The notes under the pieces are model-generated. The model did not search any database, was not told where the DNA came from, and saw only the letters and a program-made list of their open reading frames with translations. A DNA stretch of 64,000 bases, taken from positions 1-64,000 of the forward strand of contig WOYV01000050.1 of the NCBI GenBank assembly GCA_011620585.1, written 5' to 3'. The translations under genes were made by a program, and so were the position numbers. The stretch is from Draconibacterium sp. (lineage in GTDB: Bacteria > Bacteroidota > Bacteroidia > Bacteroidales > Prolixibacteraceae). Below are positions 9,324 to 15,984 of this stretch, piece after piece. Each line of letters opens with the position of its first letter. The first letter of the stretch is position 1.

Positions 9324-10406
9324 CTAAACTAAGTTTTTCTTTAAATAGCTGGCAATTTTTTCTGCAGCATCTCCTTCACCATAAGGTTTTTCCCGATAAC
9401 TGCTATTGCTGGTGCTTACCTCATAAGCCTGTTGAAGGATACGTTCTTTGCTGGCTCCCACCATAAAATTATAATTCAGGTCCACGAGTTCTGTCCATTC
9501 GGTTTCATCGCGCGTGACCAGGCAATGTTTTTCAAAAAAGAAGGCTTCTTTTTGTACTCCTCCGCTATCTGAAATCACAAAACTACAGTATTTCAACAAT
9601 TCAATCATATCAAAGTACCCAACCGGGCTTATGGGTTGAAAATCCAGTCGTATCTTTTCTCTTTCCAGAATATTTCTGGTACGCGGATGAAGCGGTAAAA
9701 CAATCTGAAAATCCCGTGACAGCTCATTCAGTGCTTCTATAATCGCGCTCAACCTTCCCAAGTCATCAGTATTCTCCTGGCGGTGAAGCGTTGCCAATAC
9801 AAACGGCTTATTTTTTAGTCCCAGTTCCTTTATAAGACTCGATTTTTCGGCTGAAATCCGGCTGTAAAACTGGGCTACGTCGTACATAACATCGCCAACA
9901 TTTTCAATCTTGCACTTGAAATTTCCAAAACCTTCCCGGTGTAAGTTCTTTACTGCCGTTTCGGTAGGGCAAAACAAAAAATCAGAGATGCGGTCGGTAA
10001 GAATGCGGTTAATTTCTTCGGGCATATGCATGTTAAAGCTGCGTAACCCAGCTTCGACATGCGCCACCGGAATATGCAGCTTACTGGCCGCCAAAGCGCC
10101 CGCGATGGTGGAGTTGGTATCGCCAAATACCACTACCGCCGACGGTTTTTCCGTTAACAGTACTTTTTCTGTTTCTTCGAGCATCCGTCCGGTCATGGCG
10201 CCGTGTGACAAGGAATTGATCCCCAGGTTATATTTTGGCCGGGGAATTTCCATTTCCCTGAAGAATATTTCGGCCATGTTCTCATCGAAGTGCTGGCCCG
10301 TATGCACCAGTACTTCCTCCATTTCAAACTTCTTTAGCGCGCGGCTTAATGCTGCCGCTTTTACAAACTGTGGCCGGGCGCCTACTATGGTGAGTATCTT
10401 TAACAT
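9324..10406 (-). CDS. wbpI: Non-hydrolysing UDP-N-acetylglucosamine 2-epimerase family (WbpI/WecB type)
   Basis: A 360-residue GT-B-fold epimerase. The N-terminus VGARPQFVKAAALSRAL, the segment FGDTNSTIAGALAA with VAHVEAGLRSF, and SDSGGVQKEAFFF are the diagnostic blocks. Two roles are possible: C2 epimerisation of UDP-GlcNAc (WecB) or of UDP-GlcNAc(3NAc)A (WbpI). Because wbpA, wbpB, wbpE and wbpD follow directly, the WbpI role is preferred. It is the first gene of the minus-strand operon. A TACTTTTG promoter element lies just upstream in a 54-base divergent spacer. Confidence 0.88.
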   Translation of the reverse strand: MLKILTIVGARPQFVKAAALSRALKKFEMEEVLVHTGQHFDENMAEIFFREMEIPRPKYNLGINSLSHGAMTGRMLEETEKVLLTEKPSAVVVFGDTNSTIAGALAASKLHIPVAHVEAGLRSFNMHMPEEINRILTDRISDFLFCPTETAVKNLHREGFGNFKCKIENVGDVMYDVAQFYSRISAEKSSLIKELGLKNKPFVLATLHRQENTDDLGRLSAIIEALNELSRDFQIVLPLHPRTRNILEREKIRLDFQPISPVGYFDMIELLKYCSFVISDSGGVQKEAFFFEKHCLVTRDETEWTELVDLNYNFMVGASKERILQQAYEVSTSNSSYREKPYGEGDAAEKIASYLKKNLV

Positions 10407-10413
10407 GAATTAT

Positions 10414-10421
10414 TACCTTTG
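10414..10421 (+). promoter_or_regulatory. Bacteroidota -7 element for the 10461 glycosyltransferase
   Basis: TACCTTTG matches TAnnTTTG and lies 39 bases before the ATG at 10461. It is offset 16 bases from the opposing -7 element of the wbp operon, so the two divergent promoters overlap face to face within a 54-base spacer. Confidence 0.5.
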
Positions 10422-10429
10422 CAGGACAT

Positions 10430-10437
10430 CAAAAGTA
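10430..10437 (-). promoter_or_regulatory. Bacteroidota -7 element for the wbp operon
   Basis: Read on the minus strand this is TACTTTTG, matching the TAnnTTTG consensus of the Bacteroidota primary sigma factor. It would place the transcription start about 18 bases before the wbpI-like ATG at 10406. No convincing -33 TTTG partner is visible. Confidence 0.5.
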
Positions 10438-10460
10438 CAACATTTTTAATGTTTCCTTGA

Positions 10461-11489
10461 ATGAAAAAAAATATTCTGCTGGTTTATACAAATTTCTCCA
10501 CATTCGTAAAAACAGATTTTGATATCTTATCTGCCGAGCACCATGTTGAGAAGTATCAATACATGCCAGTAAAAGGACTTTATCGAAATGCTTTGGAATT
10601 TATTAAACAGTTTTTTTACCTGGCATTTCATATCTGGAAATTTAATGCAGTTTATATCTGGTTTGCTGACTACCACTCATTTCTTCCTGTTTTATTTGCC
10701 CAAATTTTTAGAAAACGATCATTTGTGGTAATTGGGGGGTATGATGTCGCCAGAATCAGGCACCTTAAATATGGAGTTTTCACCTCTAAACTAAGAGGTT
10801 TTTTTTCATTCTACTCCATGAATCATTGTGCTGTGAACTTAACTGTTTCCAAGTATGTTGACAGAAAAGTGAAATGGATAGCCCAAAAAGCAAATACTGA
10901 GTTAATTTATAATTGTGTTACACTTAATAAGAATGCTGCCAAGGAGGGAATAGAAAAAGAAAACCTAATTGTTACTGTTGGTATTATTGAAAAAGAACAG
11001 ACATTTTACATTAAAGGGATTGATACCTTTATTGACGTTGCCCGGCAACTCCCGCAATACCAATTTCTTGTTATTGGATTAAACTCAGAAAAGCTGGCAC
11101 ACTTATTAAATAATTTACCTGGTAATTTAATGATAAAAGGAAAGATAGATCATTCGGAACTTGTTACTTATTATCAAAAAGCAAAAATTTACTGTCAGTT
11201 ATCGCGATCCGAGTCTTTTGGCGTGGCTTTGGCCGAAGCCATGTATTTTGGATGCATACCAATCGTTACAAATGTTGGCGGGCTTCCAGAAATCGTCAAT
11301 AATGCAAGATTAGTAGTTAAACGGGATTCTAATCTGATAAGAATAACTATAGATAAGATTTTTAAAAAGGCGTTTGAACCTAACACAGATTTTCCTGAGA
11401 TAATTTATTCAAGATTTAGCCTTAAGCAAAGGTCATATTTTATTCACAAATTGATTGAGCAAATTTTTAAAAAAACATCTCAATTATGA
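10461..11489 (+). CDS. GT4-type glycosyltransferase
   Basis: A 342-residue, AT-rich, lysine/asparagine-rich glycosyltransferase. The C-terminal donor-binding half is clear: GIDTFIDVARQLPQYQFLVIG, RSESFGVALAEAMYFGCIPI (the EX7E region) and VTNVGGLPEIV. The N-terminal half is divergent. It begins a plus-strand run of glycan genes, divergent from the wbp operon. Its base composition resembles 1-5.3 kb more than the wbp block. Donor and acceptor are unknown. Confidence 0.82.
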   Translation: MKKNILLVYTNFSTFVKTDFDILSAEHHVEKYQYMPVKGLYRNALEFIKQFFYLAFHIWKFNAVYIWFADYHSFLPVLFAQIFRKRSFVVIGGYDVARIRHLKYGVFTSKLRGFFSFYSMNHCAVNLTVSKYVDRKVKWIAQKANTELIYNCVTLNKNAAKEGIEKENLIVTVGIIEKEQTFYIKGIDTFIDVARQLPQYQFLVIGLNSEKLAHLLNNLPGNLMIKGKIDHSELVTYYQKAKIYCQLSRSESFGVALAEAMYFGCIPIVTNVGGLPEIVNNARLVVKRDSNLIRITIDKIFKKAFEPNTDFPEIIYSRFSLKQRSYFIHKLIEQIFKKTSQL

Positions 11490-11547
11490 GACAACAATGG
11501 ACCACGTTTAATCGCCAAAAAACAAATATTACCTATTGAAATATTAT

Positions 11548-12774
11548 ATGAAAAAGGTTTTAATTATTGCCTACTATTTTGTCCCCAATTCGGGAGCGGG
11601 AGTGCAACGTCCTTTAAAGTTTGCCAAATACCTCCCGGATTTCGGCTATACCCCCATTATTTGCTGCCCTAATGCAAAATTCATGCGAAACAAAAAGGAC
11701 GATTCTCTTTTAAAAGATATACCTCCCTCAGCAAAAGTTTACAATACTTTTCTACTTGACTTAAATTGGCTGTTTAAACTTCTTTATGGACTAAAGCTAC
11801 ATTCTCTCGTTAGATGGATAAATAATGTGCTTTTATTTCCCGCTTATCAGTTACAGTGGATTCCGTTTTTAAAAATAAAACTTGCGAAGATTTTTAGAAA
11901 GGAGCGCATTGATGCGGTTTTGATCACTGTCCCTCCTCATTCAAATCTAGTTATTTCAAAATGGATTAAGAAACGATACAATGTCCCTATTATTTTTGAT
12001 TTTAGAGATCCTTTCACTTTTAACCTTGAATTGAAAGATCAGAAAGCTATCGACAAACGATTTTTATTTGAAAAATCCATTTTGAATAATGCCGATTTTG
12101 TAGTTACGGTAACACAAACGATGAAGAAGAAGATGGAAGAAGGATTTAAGACTAAAAAAATAAGTGTTATTTCAAATGGCTATGACGCAGATGATTTTCC
12201 AATCAATGATAACCTAACGAAGAAAAAAAACAGCCCACTTACCATTTCATATATAGGCAAAACTTATGGAGAATATACTACCATGCCTTTTTTAGAGGCG
12301 TTGAACAATATTAAAAACAAGTTGAATGAAATTGAAGTTAGATACATTGGTAACTTTACCAAAAATGAGCTTGATTTCATATCGAACAATGCCCTGGAGC
12401 AAATTGTCAAACTAATCCCTTATTGCTCGCACGACGAGGCAATTGCATACAACCAGGAAAGCGACGTTTTATTACTGGTTATTGCCAACGATAAATGGAA
12501 ATATAATGTTACCGGAAAAATCTTTGAATATATTCGGTCGGGGAAACCTATTCTGGCAATTATCCCTGAAGATGGAGATGCTGCCAAAATTTTGAATGAA
12601 ACTGCTACTGCGAATCTAATTGTTTCACCATCGAAACTGAAAGCTAACCCAAAAATACTGTTATCTGCACTTAATCAAACTCTGAACTATAGCCCCAATG
12701 AGGATGCCATTGCCAAATACAGTAGAAAAGAACTTACTCGGGAATTAGCCCGAATAATTGATTCTCTTACGTAA
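11548..12774 (+). CDS. GT4-type glycosyltransferase (GAGVQR subfamily)
   Basis: A 408-residue GT-B enzyme starting KKVLIIAYYFVPNSGAGVQR, with FDFRDPFTFNLELKDQ, NGYDADDFP and the C-terminal GKIFEYIRSGKPILAIIPE. It is a paralogue of the gene at 4003. The ORF track starts at a TTG (11536). I prefer the ATG at 11548 because it aligns the conserved N-terminus and leaves normal spacing from the previous gene. It probably adds one sugar of the same surface polysaccharide. Specificity is not visible. Confidence 0.83.
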   Translation: MKKVLIIAYYFVPNSGAGVQRPLKFAKYLPDFGYTPIICCPNAKFMRNKKDDSLLKDIPPSAKVYNTFLLDLNWLFKLLYGLKLHSLVRWINNVLLFPAYQLQWIPFLKIKLAKIFRKERIDAVLITVPPHSNLVISKWIKKRYNVPIIFDFRDPFTFNLELKDQKAIDKRFLFEKSILNNADFVVTVTQTMKKKMEEGFKTKKISVISNGYDADDFPINDNLTKKKNSPLTISYIGKTYGEYTTMPFLEALNNIKNKLNEIEVRYIGNFTKNELDFISNNALEQIVKLIPYCSHDEAIAYNQESDVLLLVIANDKWKYNVTGKIFEYIRSGKPILAIIPEDGDAAKILNETATANLIVSPSKLKANPKILLSALNQTLNYSPNEDAIAKYSRKELTRELARIIDSLT

Positions 12775-12825
12775 GAAGATAATGAAATTAAGATAAATCT
12801 TTTTAACAACAGTAACATAACCGCA

Positions 12826-13581
12826 ATGAAAAAAATTGTAAATCTAGATAGAAAGGAGATATGGGAAAATTATGACCCAAAAAACTCAATTACCCAAAAA
12901 ACAGTGATCATAAAGGAATATATCCCAACGGAGGTAGATACAATTATCGACGTTGGATGTGGAAACGGAATTATTACCAATCTTCTGAGTGAAGAATATG
13001 ATATAACCGGTGTTGACCTTTCTCCGATTGCTTTATCCTATGTAAAAGGTAAAAAAATTGTTTCCTCGTCTGATTCTATTCCTGTTGAGGACCAAAGTTT
13101 CGATATGGTATTCTCGAGTGAAATGCTGGAACATTTGCCGGATGAAGTGCTTTCAAAAACTGCATTGGAGTTCAAACGAATTGCCCATGAATATATTCTT
13201 ATCACCGTTCCGAACCATGAGCACCTGGCAACAAGTTACACAAAGTGCAGAAAATGTAGTTATGTATTTCACCCATACGGGCACTTACAGTCTTTCAGGC
13301 TAACTGATTTGGCAGATTTATTTTCCGACGACTTCGAACTTATAAAATCAGGAGCATACGGCGACAAAAAAAGATATTACAATCCAATTTTGTTATCAAT
13401 TAAGAATAATATGGCTGACAGGTGGTTTGATGTACAGTCAAGTGTTGTATGTCCCAACTGTAATAACGATCACTTCCCAAGAGAAAAGGGAAACCTCATC
13501 TCCAAAGCATGCAACCTGACGAACAGACTGATAGGAACCAAAAGAGAATACTGGTTATTTGCTCTATTCAAACGAAAATAG
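12826..13581 (+). CDS. Class I SAM-dependent methyltransferase with C-terminal Cys cluster
   Basis: A 251-residue protein with the SAM motif IIDVGCGNGIITNLL near residue 40, an acidic second motif ITGVDLSPIALSYVK and SSEMLEHLPDEV, typical of the Methyltransf_11 group. The second half has cysteine pairs in CRKCSYVFHPYGH and CPNCNNDHFP, which could bind zinc. It sits at the end of the plus-strand glycan run, facing the convergent flippase 9 bases away. A role in methylating a glycan residue or terminus is inferred from position only. Confidence 0.8.
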   Translation: MKKIVNLDRKEIWENYDPKNSITQKTVIIKEYIPTEVDTIIDVGCGNGIITNLLSEEYDITGVDLSPIALSYVKGKKIVSSSDSIPVEDQSFDMVFSSEMLEHLPDEVLSKTALEFKRIAHEYILITVPNHEHLATSYTKCRKCSYVFHPYGHLQSFRLTDLADLFSDDFELIKSGAYGDKKRYYNPILLSIKNNMADRWFDVQSSVVCPNCNNDHFPREKGNLISKACNLTNRLIGTKREYWLFALFKRK

Positions 13582-13590
13582 TTATATCTG

Positions 13591-15066
13591 TCAAATATTA
13601 ATTCCTCTGAAAAACCGGTTAACCAAACCTTCCATATCTTCCGATATTTTCAGAAAATAAGTAAGAAAAAGATAGACAAGCGAAAAAACCGCACTTCGCA
13701 GTAAAATATCGGGAAATAAGGCGAGCTGAGGAACCAGAAACGATGCTCCCACAGAAAGGGCAAAGACAAGAACTACATACAGAAATTTACTGGTAAAAGG
13801 TTGCATTCCGAATTTTACTTTTACAAAAAGGAATTTCATAAGATTATTACATAAAAATGCCAGCGCAATAGCCGCAGCTGCTCCAACAATTCCCCAGGCC
13901 GGAATAAATACAAACATCAGTGCAGCCATTATACCAACTAGAATAAGTAATAACCACAGCGCCATTCGGTAGTGTTTTGAATAACTGATAATATGACCGT
14001 TTGCCCCGGTTGCCATATCAATTAAATACCCCAGTCCAATAAAGAAAATCACCCACTTACCATCCGCATAATCAGGCCCGAGGATCTCAAGAATATTGTC
14101 GATGTTGATCCAGATGCCGCCAAACAAAAAAGCGCCAATGATAAACTGGTTGATACAACTTTTACGGTAAATATCTTCTATCGTTTTAAGGTCGTTATTT
14201 TTAAAAGCATCGGCAATCAGCGTACCGGATATCCTTAGCAACGTGCGCGAAGGGATCACCACCAGTGTACCAAAATAAAAGGCAATGGTATACACCCCGG
14301 TGGCACTCAAGCCCATCACCTGGTTGATAATGATTTTATCGATCTGAAAAACGATACTGCCCCCAATTCCGGCTAAAATACTGTAAAGAGCCACACTGAA
14401 CATCTCGCGTTTTAATCTTTGATCCATAAAATTGAGCTGTGGCCTAAAGTTCAGTTCTTTCTTAAACAAAAGGTAAAAAAAGAGAAAAGCCCCTTTCAAA
14501 CTTATGGCTGCGGCATACGCCAAAATCAGGCTATGTGGGCTTAGCCACCCAATGATATAGAGTAACAGGACCAGCAGGATTAGAGCGCGTTGTACAAACT
14601 CGGTCAGCAATGCCCCTAAAACGGCATCGTACAACATTTTATTAAAACTATCAAGAAACGTAAAAAGAAGGGCCAGGAAGGTTAAAGGCACCAGCAGGTT
14701 TACATATTCGGCAAACAAAGCCGATTTTTCGAGGTTGCTCTCCACCAGCCAGGGCCTTATCAGCCAAAAGGTGATCAGAAACAACACAAACCCTGTAAGC
14801 ATGACCATAAAGGCGATAAATACAAAACCGTTGTGCCCCTTTTCCTTGTCGCGAAACCGCGGGAACAAACGCGCGGTAACGCCATGAAATCCCAGGGCGG
14901 AAAACTGCGCAAACAAGCCGGACCAGGCCAGCAGCAAAGCAAATAAACCTACAATTTCGGGGGTCAGGTAATTGGGATAAATATAGGCGGTGGTGATAAA
15001 ACCAATTATAACACCCATATATGACCAGATAGCGCCCTTAATAGATTGTTTGATGATGATTCCCAT
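13591..15066 (-). CDS. Oligosaccharide flippase, Wzx/polysaccharide-biosynthesis family
   Basis: A 491-residue integral membrane protein with roughly 12-14 hydrophobic segments and few polar stretches. It begins IKQSIKGAIWSYMGVIIGF, a characteristic start of Wzx-like members of the MOP exporter superfamily, and contains PEIVGLFALLLAWSGL early on. It is expected to move lipid-linked glycan repeat units across the inner membrane. No polymerase (Wzy) or initiating transferase is in this window, so the locus must extend leftwards or elsewhere. A TACTTTTG promoter lies directly upstream on the minus strand. Confidence 0.87.
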   Translation of the reverse strand: MGIIIKQSIKGAIWSYMGVIIGFITTAYIYPNYLTPEIVGLFALLLAWSGLFAQFSALGFHGVTARLFPRFRDKEKGHNGFVFIAFMVMLTGFVLFLITFWLIRPWLVESNLEKSALFAEYVNLLVPLTFLALLFTFLDSFNKMLYDAVLGALLTEFVQRALILLVLLLYIIGWLSPHSLILAYAAAISLKGAFLFFYLLFKKELNFRPQLNFMDQRLKREMFSVALYSILAGIGGSIVFQIDKIIINQVMGLSATGVYTIAFYFGTLVVIPSRTLLRISGTLIADAFKNNDLKTIEDIYRKSCINQFIIGAFLFGGIWINIDNILEILGPDYADGKWVIFFIGLGYLIDMATGANGHIISYSKHYRMALWLLLILVGIMAALMFVFIPAWGIVGAAAAIALAFLCNNLMKFLFVKVKFGMQPFTSKFLYVVLVFALSVGASFLVPQLALFPDILLRSAVFSLVYLFLTYFLKISEDMEGLVNRFFRGINI

Positions 15067-15083
15067 CCTCGCTGATTTTGCAC

Positions 15084-15091
15084 CAAAAGTA
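15084..15091 (-). promoter_or_regulatory. -7 element for the flippase gene
   Basis: TACTTTTG on the minus strand fits TAnnTTTG and gives a very short leader, about 11 bases, before the ATG at 15066. The -33 region is not convincing. Confidence 0.42.
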
Positions 15092-15169
15092 ACAAAACGA
15101 GCCTATTTTTAAACCAGTATCTTAAAAATGTAATAAAGCTGATGCCCACGCCCCTGCCGCAAGCCTTCC

Positions 15170-15230
15170 GGCCCGTGTGCTACCGCGATAGAAACCAGAC
15201 TTGGCCTGAGAACCGCTAAGCATTGTCGCG
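15170..15230 (+). repeat. 61-bp direct repeat, left copy
   Basis: Begins GGCCCGTGTGCTACC and ends AGCATTGTCGCG. It aligns without gaps to 15689-15749 with six mismatches by my count, about 90% identity. A looser similarity continues after both copies, where a ggacgc..tgagc stretch appears. The two copies bracket the 20-bp array and the gene remnant. Confidence 0.85.
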
Positions 15231-15283
15231 TTTTCAACTGCAACGTCATGGCAAGGGGACGCAGTGAGCGGCGCCACCCCGTC

Positions 15284-15539
15284 CCTGTAGCCTTTTTTGC
15301 TGTCCTGTTGTACTTTTGGGGCTTCCTGTTGCTTTTTTGGCGTCCCTGTTACCTTTTTTGGCGTCCTGTTGCATTTTTTTTGAATCCTGTTACAATTTTT
15401 GCCGTCCTGTTAAACAGGAAGGGGCAAAAACCCAACTGGGAGGGTAAAACTCCAACAGGAAGGGCAAAAGGCGAACTGGGAGGGTCGGAAACCAACAGGG
15501 CGCCCCGTATGCTTACAGGACGCCCCGGAGTGCAACAGG
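15284..15539. repeat. Inverted array of fourteen ~20-bp units
   Basis: Seven units starting CCTGTT (or CCTGTA) begin at 15284, 15304, 15325, 15345, 15365, 15386 and 15406. Seven units with AACAGG, AACTGG or TACAGG follow at 15413, 15434, 15454, 15474, 15494, 15514 and 15534. Spacing is 20-21 bases throughout, and the halves meet at the palindrome CCTGTTAAACAGG. Material between the cores is also partly complementary between mirror-image units (T-rich on the left, A/G-rich on the right), so one strand could fold into a single imperfect hairpin of about 250 nt. The period is not a multiple of three and the cores are too closely spaced for CRISPR spacers. Function unknown. Confidence 0.88.
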
Positions 15540-15545
15540 ACAGTG

Positions 15546-15698
15546 CTATTCAGTCACTTCACCCCCGTTTCCCCCTTTTTCCCGGTTTTGTTTTCTCCAG
15601 TAGTCGCTCGTATAGCCTTTCATGCGCTTGGCGTCGTTACGGAAAACGTATTTCCCGGCTTCGCGAATCTCGTCGACCAGCGCTTTCAGGCCCGTGCG
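15546..15698 (-). pseudogene. 3' remnant of an unidentified protein gene
   Basis: On the minus strand an open frame begins after a TAG at 15699-15701 inside the right direct repeat and runs about 50 codons to TAG at 15546-15548. It reads ..LKALVDEIREAGKYVFRNDA..., then KRMKGYTSDYWRKQ, and ends GGEVTE. Composition looks like a real, helical, charged C-terminus, with no plausible start codon. I do not recognise the family. Its stop lies 6 bases from the edge of the 20-bp array, suggesting the array was the gene's 3' flank. Confidence 0.55.
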
Positions 15699-15749
15699 CT
15701 ACCCACATAGAAACCAGACTTGGCCTGAGAACCACGAAGCATTGTCGCG
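15689..15749 (+). repeat. 61-bp direct repeat, right copy
   Basis: Partner of 15170-15230, about 519 bp downstream in the same orientation. The shared core includes ATAGAAACCAGACTTGGCCT. The left edge of this copy coincides with the break in the minus-strand gene remnant. Confidence 0.85.
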
Positions 15750-15797
15750 GTTGCGGATTGCGCGGGACCGCAATTGACCATTCATTCAGAATACACA

Positions 15798-15850
15798 GGC
15801 AGCGGACGCGATGAGCTATGTTGTAAAATGGGAGGCCGGTGTCCGCTGCC
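15798..15850. repeat. 10-bp inverted repeat
   Basis: GGCAGCGGAC at 15798-15807 is the exact reverse complement of GTCCGCTGCC at 15841-15850, with a 33-base loop. There is no T-run after it, so it is not an obvious terminator. It may be part of the same repeat element as the flanking direct repeats. Confidence 0.6.
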
Positions 15851-15927
15851 GGGTAGCGCTTGTTTGATTTATGTACCATCGCCGGCTTTCAGGTATCATT
15901 TTTATGCCGATGGTATAGCACAAAAGT

Positions 15928-15958
15928 ATTGCCATGCCCGTTTCAATGGCTATATTTG
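15928..15958 (+). promoter_or_regulatory. Promoter of the YfhO-like gene (-33/-7)
   Basis: ATTG at 15928-15931 is followed after 19 bases by TATATTTG at 15951-15958. This fits the Bacteroidota pattern TTTG-N19-21-TAnnTTTG with one mismatch in the -33 box. The predicted start of transcription is about 20 bases before the ATG at 15985. Confidence 0.55.
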
Positions 15959-15984
15959 CCTTACAATCAAATACCCGTGTCCCA

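Larger units (their letters stand above)
15067..15984. other. Gene-free repeat-rich interval
   Basis: About 0.9 kb without an intact gene between the flippase and the YfhO-like protein, more GC-rich than its surroundings. It contains two ~61-bp direct repeats, an inverted array of 20-bp units, the 3' remnant of a minus-strand reading frame, a 10-bp inverted repeat at 15798-15850 and the promoter of the YfhO-like gene. The 188-codon plus-strand ORF of the track (15248-15814) reads through the array and is not credible as a gene. Confidence 0.8.

Noticed and set aside
9910-10449. 179-codon plus-strand ORF
   Set aside because: Antisense to the wbpI-type epimerase, which has full family motifs.
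15284-15539. CRISPR array
   Set aside because: Cores are only about 6 bases and recur every 20 bases, the array inverts at its centre, there are no unique 30-base spacers and no cas genes nearby.
15248-15814. 188-codon plus-strand ORF
   Set aside because: It reads straight through the 20-bp inverted array and the right direct repeat. Its leucine/phenylalanine-rich then lysine/glycine-rich halves are products of the repeat, whose period is not a multiple of three.
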